DNA from: Saprospiraceae bacterium
Lineage (GTDB): Bacteria > Bacteroidota > Bacteroidia > Chitinophagales > Saprospiraceae
Length of the DNA: 34,916 nucleotides
Direction of reading: 5' to 3'
Assembly: GCA_020629965.1 (NCBI GenBank)
Contig: JAHDCG010000036.1
Location: 13,502-48,417 of the forward strand
The translations under genes were made by a program, and so were the position numbers. Below the pieces are notes generated by a model. It was not told the DNA's origin and did no database searches. It saw nothing but the letters and a program-made list of their open reading frames with translations. Shown here piece by piece: positions 1 to 8,426 of this stretch. Each line of letters begins with the position of its first letter. The first letter of the stretch is position 1.

Positions 1-63
1 AACCCATCAAAGAAAATTCCGTTACAGTAAAAAAAATAAACGTAAATGTTTTTTCGCAAATAA

Positions 64-94
64 TTTGTTTTTGAAATTAAAACAAGTACATTTG
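64..94 (+). promoter_or_regulatory. Bacteroidota-type promoter of the first gene
   Basis: A perfect TAnnTTTG -7 box (TACATTTG, 87-94) lies 19 bases after a TTTG -33 element (64-67). Transcription should start near 100-102, about 90 bases before the ATG at 193. The match to the known Bacteroidota primary sigma factor consensus is direct; activity is inferred. Confidence 0.7.
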
Positions 95-103
95 TGAGGT
101 TGA

Positions 104-173
104 GTTTATGGTTTAATTGTTTATGATTGTATGGCGAAAACGCCGTTTGCAAATAAACTATCAAACCATAAAC
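104..173 (+). promoter_or_regulatory. strongly folded 5' leader
   Basis: Three nested stems fill almost the whole leader: an 11-bp outer stem (GTTTATGGTTT 104-114 with AAACCATAAAC 163-173), a 6-bp middle stem (GTTTAT 119-124 with ATAAAC 153-158) and a 4-bp tip (GGCG 133-136 with CGCC 141-144, loop AAAA). The outer stem begins at the predicted transcript start and ends 19 bases before the start codon. It could stabilise the mRNA or control translation. I do not recognise it as a known riboswitch. Confidence 0.6.
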
Positions 174-192
174 CATTCACTAAATCGCAATT

Positions 193-885
193 ATGAAAAA
201 ACAAGATACAAATCGCAATCATAACTGGCCCGACGCGGACTTATACATGCACTGTGTGTCCGCGATTCGTCTGGCACATCGTGACATCGACTACTTTACG
301 GGTTACGGCTACGACATCGACCGGCTAAAGAGTTTTAAAGCAAAGACGGATAAGTTTAAACAACTGCCCGATGACGACGAGCTGGTCGGCGACCAAATGA
401 TTGCCACGGAAAAGAAGAATAAATCGCGGGAAAAACTGAAAAATGCCATTCGCAGTTTGATGACGCGCGTGGCGATGAAATTCAGTAACCGGACGGGTCG
501 CTACCGCAAATTCGGCACGGCAAAACTCGGTGATATGACCGACTCGCAACTCATTTTCTGCGCCCGACGCGTGGTCAGAGTCGCCCGCTCGCAAATGGAT
601 TGGCTCGCCGAAACGGGCGTCAACGAAAACATTCTCGGGCGTATTACCGAAGCCGCGCAGGAGTTCGAACGCCTGACTAATCTGCAAATCGACCGCATCA
701 GCGAACGCGACATCGCCGTAGAACGCCGAGTCGATGACGGCAACGGAATTTATGAAGAGTTGGTTATTTTGTGCAATATCGGTAAGGATATTTGGGCGGA
801 AAAAGACCGCACGAAGTATGACCAATATTGCTTGTATGAAAGTAATAATGAGTATAAGAAGGAATTGGCGTCGAGGAAAAAGTAA
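193..885 (+). CDS. hypothetical alpha-helical protein
   Basis: A 230-residue protein without signal peptide or membrane segment, so probably cytoplasmic. It is rich in charged residues and predicted helix. Recognisable stretches are DDELVGDQMIATEKKNKSRE near residues 60-80, a basic block RSLMTRVAMKFSNRTGRYRKFG near 87-108, and a closing acidic helix with IYEELVILCNIGKDIWAEKD near 185-204. The layout resembles a family of uncharacterised proteins of about 210-230 residues that I associate with Bacteroidota, often in many copies per genome; this is recollection, not a search. No catalytic motif is visible. The ATG at 193 fits the promoter at 64-94. It appears to be a single-gene transcript, because a repeat-filled gap follows it. 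Confidence 0.75.
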   Translation: MKKQDTNRNHNWPDADLYMHCVSAIRLAHRDIDYFTGYGYDIDRLKSFKAKTDKFKQLPDDDELVGDQMIATEKKNKSREKLKNAIRSLMTRVAMKFSNRTGRYRKFGTAKLGDMTDSQLIFCARRVVRVARSQMDWLAETGVNENILGRITEAAQEFERLTNLQIDRISERDIAVERRVDDGNGIYEELVILCNIGKDIWAEKDRTKYDQYCLYESNNEYKKELASRKK

Positions 886-890
886 TCTTA

Positions 891-920
891 GTTGGTGGTT
901 GATGGTTGGTAGTTGGTGGA
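891..920 (+). repeat. heptanucleotide tract, GTTGGTG family
   Basis: Four consecutive 7-base units (GTTGGTG, GTTGATG, GTTGGTA, GTTGGTG) begin five bases after the stop codon at 885. Other tracts of period 7 recur through the window. Confidence 0.8.
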
Positions 921-973
921 CGGCTTGCGGAAGTTTCTTAATGGTGTGGCGGAGCTGAGCGTTTGTACATTTG

Positions 974-1018
974 CCCGGCACTCACGTACCGGGCTGAAGT
1001 GCCCCATGCCGTTGGCAT
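974..1018 (-). repeat. two-hairpin REP-like element, copy 1
   Basis: Read on the minus strand it is ATGCC-AAC-GGCAT (13 nt), a 12-nt linker and CCCGGTAC-GTGA-GTGCCGGG (20 nt). Four further complete copies with the same spacing lie at 2746, 10519, 26002 and 26070. Confidence 0.8.
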
Positions 1019-1080
1019 TTGGAAGCGGGAAAAATTGACAACTCGGCTGAAGCATTTCTCTCAAACGAATGCCGATTTTG

Positions 1081-1246
1081 TACAGACGCGGGAAAACGCG
1101 TCTCTTCACGGAGCACATAAACCGCTTTTAATTTATCCGTTTCCTCAAAAAAAATCCCCGCCCTTGTAGAGACCCGGCACTGCCGCGTCTAAGGCTTGCA
1201 CAGAAAATACTAAACTCAATCTCTTAGCCTGTCGATTAAAATCGAC
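1081..1246 (+). repeat. cluster of three short palindromes
   Basis: This gap before the next gene holds AGACGCG (1084-1090) with CGCGTCT (1097-1103); a related copy AGACCCGGCA (1170-1179) with TGCCGCGTCT (1181-1190), both preceded by TTGTA; and GTCGAT (1231-1236) with ATCGAC (1241-1246). With the heptad tract and REP-like copy before it, the 380-bp gap 886-1265 is almost wholly repeat sequence. No gene is visible in it. Confidence 0.6.
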
Positions 1247-1265
1247 GCTACGGTTCTCGAAAAAT

Positions 1266-2552
1266 ATGAACATTGACACCGTCACCAAAACCTGCATTAA
1301 ACTATTGCTGCGCGAGCCGTTTTACGGGCATTACATCTCCGGCGTGCCGAAGCAAATGAGCGATGCCGTGCCGACTGCCGCCGTCAGTTTACACGAAAAC
1401 GAACTGTTTAAACTCTCCGTTAATCCCGCTTTTTGGGAGCAACTCTCACAGCCGCACCGCTACGGTCTCATCAAACACGAGGTGCTGCATTTGGTCTTTC
1501 GGCACCTGCTGCGCTACCGCGAATTTTCCAATAAACAACTCTTCAATATCGCCGCCGACTTGGCGGTCAATCAATACATAGACCGCGACCAACTGCCCCG
1601 GGGCGGTATCACGCTGCGGCGATTTACTTACCTCGAAAATTATTACGGCATCAAATTATTGCCCGGCAAAGACGTCGGTTACTACTACCGTCGCCTGGAT
1701 GAAATCTTAAAAAAAGACCCGCAACCGGCACCGGGCGGAGGGGGCGCGGGCGGCGGCAGTTTCGGCAAAGGAGCAGAAAACGAACAAGACGGTGACGGCG
1801 ATTTGACACCGGATGCGCTGCGCAATATTTTACAAAACGGCAACGCGGAAACCGAACGGCACAAACTTTGGCGCGACGGCGAAAAACTAACGCCGGGCGA
1901 GGTGCAAATTTTGGAAAAACAAGCGCAATCCATCTTGAAAAATGCCGCGCGGCGCATCGAAAACTCACCGCAGGGCTACGGCAATCTGCCCGCCGGACTC
2001 ATCGAGCAAATTACAGATTTGATAAAATCCGCCGAACCCAAAGTCGATTGGCGGCGCGTGCTGCGCATCTTCGCGGCGAGCGGCACGAGTACTTTTGTAA
2101 AAAATACTTTGCGCCGACCGAGTAAACGCTACGGCACGACACCGGGGGGAAAGCTGCGGCGGCGACAAAAATTATTGGTGGCTATCGACACTTCGGGTTC
2201 GGTTTCGCTGCCCGATTTTAGAGAGTTTTTTGCGGAAATTCACCACATTTACAAACGGGGCGCGGAAATTACCGTCGTCGAATGCGATACGGAAATTCAC
2301 AAAACCTATGCCTATAAAGGTAAACTACCGACGGAAATCAAAGGACGCGGCGGCACGGATTTTAACGCACCGATTGAATTTGCCAACACAAAACTACGCC
2401 CCGATGCCCTACTCTACTTCACCGACGGTTTTGCGCCGCCGCCCGCTGTGCGCTCGCGCTGTCCGACTTTGTGGGTCATTTCGCAAAACGGGATTACGGA
2501 GGCAAGCAAGGGTTGGGCGGCGTTGCCGGGCAGGAAGGTGAGGATTCTTTAG
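1266..2552 (+). CDS. DUF2201-type putative metallopeptidase with VWA-like domain
   Basis: A 428-residue soluble protein of the COG3864 (DUF2201) type. The N-terminal putative metallopeptidase domain carries HEVLHLVFRH at residues 71-80, an HExxH zinc-site motif with a further His at 80, followed by AADLAVNQYI near 97-106. A Gly-rich linker (about 156-170) and an acidic patch lead to the C-terminal VWA-like domain with DTSGS at 308-312, GRGGTDF at 360-366 and YFTDG at 384-388, which together resemble a MIDAS metal site. Family members are often encoded beside a MoxR-type AAA ATPase, but none is next to this one. The substrate is unknown. The ATG at 1266 is the natural start and gives the usual family length. 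An ATTTACG heptad tract follows the stop after one base. Confidence 0.88.
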   Translation: MNIDTVTKTCIKLLLREPFYGHYISGVPKQMSDAVPTAAVSLHENELFKLSVNPAFWEQLSQPHRYGLIKHEVLHLVFRHLLRYREFSNKQLFNIAADLAVNQYIDRDQLPRGGITLRRFTYLENYYGIKLLPGKDVGYYYRRLDEILKKDPQPAPGGGGAGGGSFGKGAENEQDGDGDLTPDALRNILQNGNAETERHKLWRDGEKLTPGEVQILEKQAQSILKNAARRIENSPQGYGNLPAGLIEQITDLIKSAEPKVDWRRVLRIFAASGTSTFVKNTLRRPSKRYGTTPGGKLRRRQKLLVAIDTSGSVSLPDFREFFAEIHHIYKRGAEITVVECDTEIHKTYAYKGKLPTEIKGRGGTDFNAPIEFANTKLRPDALLYFTDGFAPPPAVRSRCPTLWVISQNGITEASKGWAALPGRKVRIL

Positions 2553-2767
2553 GATTTACGATTTACGATTTACGAGGGCGGAGGTGGTGGGTGCATTGCT
2601 TTTGTGAGTTACCGAATATTTCTGAATATTCCTCGGCTAATACCGACGGCATGGGGTACTTTAGGATTTACGAGGTACGAGGGCGGAGGTGATTGGTTCA
2701 TTTACTTTTGTGAGTTACCGAATATTTCTGAATATTCCTGTGCTAATGCCGACGGCATGGGGTACTT
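2549..2767 (+). repeat. imperfect tandem duplication, unit about 106-112 bp
   Basis: The block from TTAGGATTTACG at 2549 recurs at 2661. Both copies share GAGGGCGGAGGT, then TGAGTTACCG and TCTGAATATTCCT, then CCGACGGCATGGGGTACTT. The first copy opens with three exact ATTTACG heptads (2554-2574). Each copy ends in the first hairpin of the two-hairpin element; only the second continues into the complete element. Short open frames here simply translate the repeat. Confidence 0.75.
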
Positions 2768-2790
2768 CAGCCCGGTACGTGAGTGCCGGG
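2746..2790 (+). repeat. two-hairpin REP-like element, copy 2
   Basis: ATGCC-GAC-GGCAT (2746-2758), a 12-nt linker, and CCCGGTAC-GTGA-GTGCCGGG (2771-2790). It ends the tandem duplication. The remaining gap to 2967 is AT-rich, with a weak -7-like TAAATTTC near 2885. Confidence 0.8.
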
Positions 2791-2967
2791 ACAGAAACGG
2801 AATGCCGAGTTGCTAACAAAATACCGAGTAAAATCAAAAATAAAAGCTACTTTTACGGGCTTGTAAAAAAGAGGGCGGAAAGTATAAATTTCGGGGCATC
2901 ATCATTCAACAAAAACATTCGTTTTACTCTTTTATCAACAACATTTTAACCAAACTCAAATAAATTT

Positions 2968-3246
2968 ATGTCAGATAAAAAAGAAGAAGAAAAGCAAGTT
3001 TCGGACGAAAAAATTATGTCCGTCGAAATGAGCGAATATAAGAGCACGATGCTCGCCGATATGGGCTTGCAAAATTTACTTTCCATGCACACGGATGCGA
3101 AATACGGGAAGGCGGAAGAAATTGTGAATGACCTCAAAGAAGGAAAAACCGTGACCGTGCAGTTGCCGAAGGAAGGCAGCACGCCGTTTTTTCGCGGTTT
3201 GAAAAATTACAAACTGAAGTTTACGGAGCCGGAAAACGAGAATTGA
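2968..3246 (+). CDS. small charged hypothetical protein
   Basis: A 92-residue protein, highly charged, with a Lys/Glu-rich opening (DKKEEEKQ) and then a predicted helix-turn region (residues 25-60) and a short basic/aromatic segment (FFRGLKNYKLKF, near 74-85). There is no signal peptide or membrane segment. Its stop at 3244-3246 lies six bases before the ATG of the downstream epimerase (3253), so the two are probably co-transcribed and perhaps translationally coupled. I do not recognise the family. Codon use resembles the flanking genes, which argues that it is real. Confidence 0.65.
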   Translation: MSDKKEEEKQVSDEKIMSVEMSEYKSTMLADMGLQNLLSMHTDAKYGKAEEIVNDLKEGKTVTVQLPKEGSTPFFRGLKNYKLKFTEPENEN

Positions 3247-3252
3247 TGATTG

Positions 3253-4278
3253 ATGATTAATTCCGATAAAAATATTCCGATTTTGGTGACCGGAGGCACG
3301 GGGCTTTTGGGTTCTTACCTGTTGCGTATGCTCACGGCACGCGGGTTTTCGGACATCACGGCGGTGTGCCGGGCGGGGTCTTCCTTTGCCTTGGTTGCCG
3401 AGGTCAAAGACAAAATCAAGTGGGCGGAAGGCGACTTGCTCGACCCGTTTTTTGTGCAGGATATTACTTTTGCAAAGGCACAAATTTATCACTGCGCGGC
3501 GGTCGTTTCGTATGACAAACGCGACCGCGCGGAAATGATGCAGACTAACGTAGAAAGCACCGCAAATTTGGTGAATTTTGCTCTGGAAAACGAGGTCGGA
3601 AAATTCGTACACGTCAGCAGTATCGCGGCTTTGGGGCGACGGAAGGGGCTGCCGATTATCACGGAAGAAACGCCGTGGGAGCGCAGTCCGATGAACAGTA
3701 ATTACGGTATCAGCAAGCACCTGTCGGAGTTGGAAGTGTGGCGCGGGGCGGCGGAGGGGCTGACGGTGGCGGTGGTCAATCCGAGTATCATTGTCGGCGG
3801 CGGTTTTTGGGCGAAAAGCTCGGCGCGGTTCTTTCGGAATATTGCGAACGGTTTTCCGTTTTACCCGGTCGGCGGCAGCGGTTTTGTGGATGTGCGCGAT
3901 GCGGCGGATTTTATGATACGATTGATGAACAGCGATTTGCACGGCGAGCGTTACATTTTGAACGGCGAAAATATGAGCTATCGGGAGTTTTTCGACCGGA
4001 TAGCGGAAGCTTTGCAGGTCAAAAAACCTTACATTCGGGTCAATGCTTTGTTGCAAGCAGTGGCGTGGCGCGTGGAATGGCTGCGGGCGCGGTTGACTAA
4101 TTCGCGCAGCAGCATTACGAAAGAGACGGCGGAAAACAGCGCGCGCACCTGGCGTTTTGATAACCGTAAATCGTTGGCGGCTTTTGAAGATTTTTCTTAT
4201 CGGTCGATTGAGGAGACGGTGCGGGAAGCGGGGGCGATTTATGAGGAAGGTGCAGAGAGCGGGGTGTTGGAGATTTGA
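3253..4278 (+). CDS. NAD(P)-dependent epimerase/dehydratase, extended SDR
   Basis: An extended short-chain dehydrogenase/reductase of about 341 residues. It shows the N-terminal Rossmann motif GGTGLLG (about 14-20), the HCAAVVSY strand near 80-87, the catalytic Ser in HVSSIAALGR (about 120-129) and YGISK, the YxxxK pair at Tyr151 and Lys155. It probably oxidises, reduces or epimerises a nucleotide sugar, or acts on a sterol- or flavonoid-like alcohol. The substrate cannot be read from the sequence. I take the ATG at 3253; an in-frame TTG sits just before it at 3250. It follows the small charged gene closely. A weak TACGCTGATTTTT repeat follows the stop codon, as also seen after the glycosyltransferase gene at 28795. 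Confidence 0.9.
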   Translation: MINSDKNIPILVTGGTGLLGSYLLRMLTARGFSDITAVCRAGSSFALVAEVKDKIKWAEGDLLDPFFVQDITFAKAQIYHCAAVVSYDKRDRAEMMQTNVESTANLVNFALENEVGKFVHVSSIAALGRRKGLPIITEETPWERSPMNSNYGISKHLSELEVWRGAAEGLTVAVVNPSIIVGGGFWAKSSARFFRNIANGFPFYPVGGSGFVDVRDAADFMIRLMNSDLHGERYILNGENMSYREFFDRIAEALQVKKPYIRVNALLQAVAWRVEWLRARLTNSRSSITKETAENSARTWRFDNRKSLAAFEDFSYRSIEETVREAGAIYEEGAESGVLEI

Positions 4279-4377
4279 TTTCTCTACGCTGATTTTTATA
4301 TTTTTTTGCAATACGCTCTATTTTGACTATCTTGCATTTTATTATTGGCTTTAATTTTTTCTTTTTAACTTTTTTCC

Positions 4378-4656
4378 ATGCGAAATTCTTTAATTCTAAA
4401 TAAAAGTACTACAAATCTGATTAAGCAGGAATATGCTTACAGGGACTTTGTACGTGGTTTTGAAAATTCGTCCAAAAAAGAGTTGGACAAAAAATTTTAT
4501 CAAGAATTGACACCTCTTTTAAAGATTTTGGCAAAGGTCAAAAAGGAAGACAGAGAGTTTGTGATTTCCGCATTAGGGAAAGTATTTGAATTATACATTG
4601 AAAATAAAGTGGAAAAAGAACTCAATGACAGTTTCAGAAAAGCACTCAAATTTTAG
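4378..4656 (+). CDS. small hypothetical protein
   Basis: A 92-residue, Lys/Glu-rich, mostly helical protein from an AT-rich stretch that contrasts with its GC-richer neighbours. No signal peptide, membrane segment or known motif is visible. It ends three bases before the next small gene (4660), so the two look like an operon. AT-rich composition and runs of small unknown genes suggest an acquired cassette. The family is unknown to me. Confidence 0.55.
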   Translation: MRNSLILNKSTTNLIKQEYAYRDFVRGFENSSKKELDKKFYQELTPLLKILAKVKKEDREFVISALGKVFELYIENKVEKELNDSFRKALKF

Positions 4657-4659
4657 AAA

Positions 4660-4944
4660 ATGAACAAACGAGAAAACGACACTACCGACAAGAATTTATC
4701 TTATGACAAAAATGATGACCGCGAAATCAATCCCGAGTTTGATTTGCCCGAAGAAATTCTCGAAGCCATTCCGGAGGAAGACAGAAGCAGATTTGTCGGA
4801 ATTATTAAGCAATCCATGTTTCAGAGTATTACGCGACACTCCGGCAATCCGATAGGTCAAAAAGTGACGAGTGAGCACATCACACAACTTATCGAGAACT
4901 CGGATGAACAAGACAAAAGAGACAGAAACGAAAGAAGATTTTAA
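4660..4944 (+). CDS. small acidic hypothetical protein
   Basis: A 94-residue, strongly charged protein with an acidic middle (FDLPEEILEAIPEEDRSRF, near 27-45) that resembles the short helical segments of phage or plasmid accessory proteins, although I cannot name a family. It follows the upstream small gene by three bases. Its 3' end overlaps the start of another apparent small reading frame at 4904. The region is AT-rich like the upstream gene. No promoter is seen between the two. Confidence 0.55.
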   Translation: MNKRENDTTDKNLSYDKNDDREINPEFDLPEEILEAIPEEDRSRFVGIIKQSMFQSITRHSGNPIGQKVTSEHITQLIENSDEQDKRDRNERRF

Positions 4945-5100
4945 TCAGCCTATCAGATAGTTTTGCTTTTAATAGCTTTGGGTTTTGTCGGTTTCTTAGT
5001 TGTTTATTTGCGGGAAGATAAGGAATTGCTCATTCCGATTATTTCATCATTTCTTGCATTTGCTGCCGGTTTGGGAGTGGGTAAGGCATTGAAAAAATAA
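4904..5100 (+). pseudogene. small two-helix membrane protein, apparently frameshifted
   Basis: An ATG at 4904 overlaps the upstream gene and opens MNKTKETETKEDFNQPIR, which stops at TAG 4958-4960. A different frame then encodes, up to the stop at 5098-5100, LLLIALGFVGFLVVYL, the polar turn REDKELL, and a second hydrophobic segment IPIISSFLAFAAGLGVG ending in KALKK. Together these read as one small protein: a charged N-terminus, two membrane helices and a basic tail. One base lost or gained near 4955-4962 would join them. Alternatives are a separate 45-residue protein starting at TTG 4963, or a sequencing error. Confidence 0.4.
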
Positions 5101-5183
5101 ATCGACTATCGAAACTTTTTGCGTTTATTCTACCCTTAACCGGCACAAAAATTTTATCCCCGCTACACGACTCCTATCTTTAA

Positions 5184-6719
<1,536 letters not shown>

Positions 6720-6728
6720 AACTAAAAA

Positions 6729-6754
6729 ACCCGTTTCTCTCTTGAGAAACGGGT
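6729..6754. terminator. hairpin after glpK
   Basis: A perfect 11-bp stem, ACCCGTTTCTC (6729-6739) with GAGAAACGGGT (6744-6754) and loop TCTT, starts 10 bases after the glpK stop. An A-run precedes the stem and no T-run follows it, so the classical intrinsic-terminator shape is on the minus strand, although the stem itself could act on glpK mRNA. Confidence 0.55.
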
Positions 6755-7380
6755 CAAATCTGACTTACTGATACTATAAAACTGAGGAATAAAATCTTTT
6801 AATTCTTGAGGTTTCGTTATTGCCGTCGTTATCTTGGTACAGTTTGCGTCGGCAAATTGCACAAGAGGGAGGTCAGGTTTAAATATTGAAAAAATAAGCC
6901 GATAAGCGTATTCTGTCGAGCAAAATACTTAAAAATGCTGTCGTTCGTGACAAAACATAAAAAAGCAATTAACGAATTATCCGAAAGAATAAAATCAGTC
7001 ATTTATTTTTTTTGCCGACTAAATAATTGTACGGTGCAAATCCCGGAAAGGATAAAAAAAGGAGAGATTGTGTAGTTTCTCAATTAAATTATCCGAATAA
7101 AACGCCGTCTGAAAAGTTTAGTATTTCACAGCAATAAGGTAGTATTTCTTGTAGTAGTGCGAAGATAGGAAAAAGATAAGGGCTTTCCAAACTTATCAGT
7201 ATTGTCCGACCTGTGTAAATCTTGTTGAACAAATTGTCGCTATTTAGCTTAAATCTACTGACTATCAATCTATTAAGCGATTAGACAATTTCGTATTTCT
7301 GTTTTTCAAAATATGTTACGGATTGATAGACAGTCAAGATATTTCAGAAAAAAGATTTCAAATTATTTTCCAAAAAAATA
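6755..7380. other. AT-rich gap without a convincing gene
   Basis: About 620 bases lie between the glpK hairpin and the terminator of the leftward lipoprotein gene. On the minus strand a short frame starts at 7002 (MTDFILSDNSLIAFLCF) and ends after about 57 codons, while an overlapping frame remains open down to 6722. The pieces faintly recall a PIN-domain toxin, but neither is a complete domain. I see a decayed gene at most. No tRNA and no repeat array is visible. Confidence 0.4.
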
Positions 7381-7429
7381 AAAAAGTCTGCAACGCAAAT
7401 TATTGAAACCATCGCGATGCAGACTTTTT
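7381..7429 (-). terminator. intrinsic terminator of the leftward lipoprotein/TRAP group
   Basis: AAAAAGTCTGCA (7381-7392) pairs with TGCAGACTTTTT (7418-7429). Read on the minus strand, it begins four bases after the stop at 7433 and ends in a T-rich run. Confidence 0.8.
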
Positions 7430-7432
7430 ATT

Positions 7433-8320
7433 TTACAATCCTTCCAAAATGTGACTGCCCTGCGGGATGTCGAAAGCGGTCTCTTTCGTCTCGGGCAGAA
7501 AGCGAATATTGCTCACGTCGATGTCGGTCACGTACTCCCCTTTCGTTTCTGCGTCGGTCAGCATATAGGTTTCGTAGCGCGTCGGCAGCGTAATGCCGTC
7601 CACGGTTTTGAAATCATGCAACGTCATGATTTTTTCGGGCGAATGACCGCCGTCTTTAAAGTATTTCGGATACGAAACGATGTAGCGCAAGGCTTCCAAA
7701 CGGTGCGTTTCTTGGTCGTAATAGTTGATGTAAAAGTCATCCGGCGCGTCGCCCGTGCCGTCGGCGAAGGTCACTTTTACCGCGTCGTAAGTCTGACCGT
7801 CTAAAGTTTTGTCCGCCAATTTTTCCAAGTTGACACCTGCGCCGTCAAAGTTAAACGGCTGCGCCAAAAAGTAAATCGGCGTGAATGCCCAAAAACGCAG
7901 ATTGTAGTCGAAAGCGGCGGTATCTTTTGCCGTCACCCAAGCCTTTTCGCCGTTCCAACCGTAGGCGGCGGTCGGGTCTTCCGCGTCGCGGTGTACGGTG
8001 CGGTTGCTCCAGGTATCTACGATTTGAGTGGTGTTGCGGCGCACACCTTCGCCACGCGGTTTGTAGTCGAATTGAAAGGCAAGCGGCCCGTTGGCGTACC
8101 ATTTTTCCAAGCCGCCGTGGGCTTGCATGGCTTGATAAACGAGTTGACCGGCTTCGGTCTTTTTGAGTTCAATTTCGGCTGCCTGCACGCGGTCGGTTAT
8201 CCATGCGTCGGGGACGCGGGCACGGTCGGTTGCGGGTTGCGATGCTTCGGTCGTTTGCGGGGGTTCGGTGCAGGCGGAGAGGAAGAAAAGAAGGGAAAAC
8301 AGGGTGAGGAGATTTTTCAT
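7433..8320 (-). CDS. DUF6503-like outer-membrane-associated lipoprotein
   Basis: A 295-residue lipoprotein with signal peptide and lipobox LSAC (lipidated Cys17). The mature part opens with a polar Thr/Ala linker, then QAMQAHGGLEKWYANGPLAFQFDYK near 64-88. This AHGG...F.F pattern, followed by long beta-rich sequence with YGWNGEKAWV and a C-terminal VDGITLPTRYETYM, is what I associate with DUF6503, a Bacteroidota family with a probable LolA/LppX-like fold. A role in binding a hydrophobic ligand is inferred from the fold only. It lies 106 bases after dctM on the same strand and may share its transcript, since no promoter is visible between them. A strong terminator follows. Confidence 0.8.
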   Translation of the reverse strand: MKNLLTLFSLLFFLSACTEPPQTTEASQPATDRARVPDAWITDRVQAAEIELKKTEAGQLVYQAMQAHGGLEKWYANGPLAFQFDYKPRGEGVRRNTTQIVDTWSNRTVHRDAEDPTAAYGWNGEKAWVTAKDTAAFDYNLRFWAFTPIYFLAQPFNFDGAGVNLEKLADKTLDGQTYDAVKVTFADGTGDAPDDFYINYYDQETHRLEALRYIVSYPKYFKDGGHSPEKIMTLHDFKTVDGITLPTRYETYMLTDAETKGEYVTDIDVSNIRFLPETKETAFDIPQGSHILEGL

Positions 8321-8426
8321 GAGTTGTTTTTGATTGATGATTTTTTTTGAATTAAAAATTTGAGAGGAAACAAGGCGGGAAGGAGGAAAGATTTGTCCGT
8401 TGGCGGATGAAAAGTTAATATGACCG

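Noticed and set aside
325-981. A 218-codon antisense frame over the first gene
   Set aside because: The plus-strand gene has a matching promoter and plausible protein sequence; the antisense frame starts inside a repeat and has no promoter.
2471-2949. Overlapping small plus-strand frames with MPTAWGTSARYVSAG-like sequence
   Set aside because: They are translations of the tandem duplication and REP-like element and recur wherever the repeat does.
3076-4311. A 411-codon open frame antisense to the epimerase
   Set aside because: Low-complexity Arg/His/Gln-rich translation, no motif, and the plus strand has clear Rossmann and YxxxK motifs.
6722-7002. Annotating a PIN-domain toxin gene
   Set aside because: The resemblance spans two different frames, lacks the acidic catalytic residues, and could be chance.
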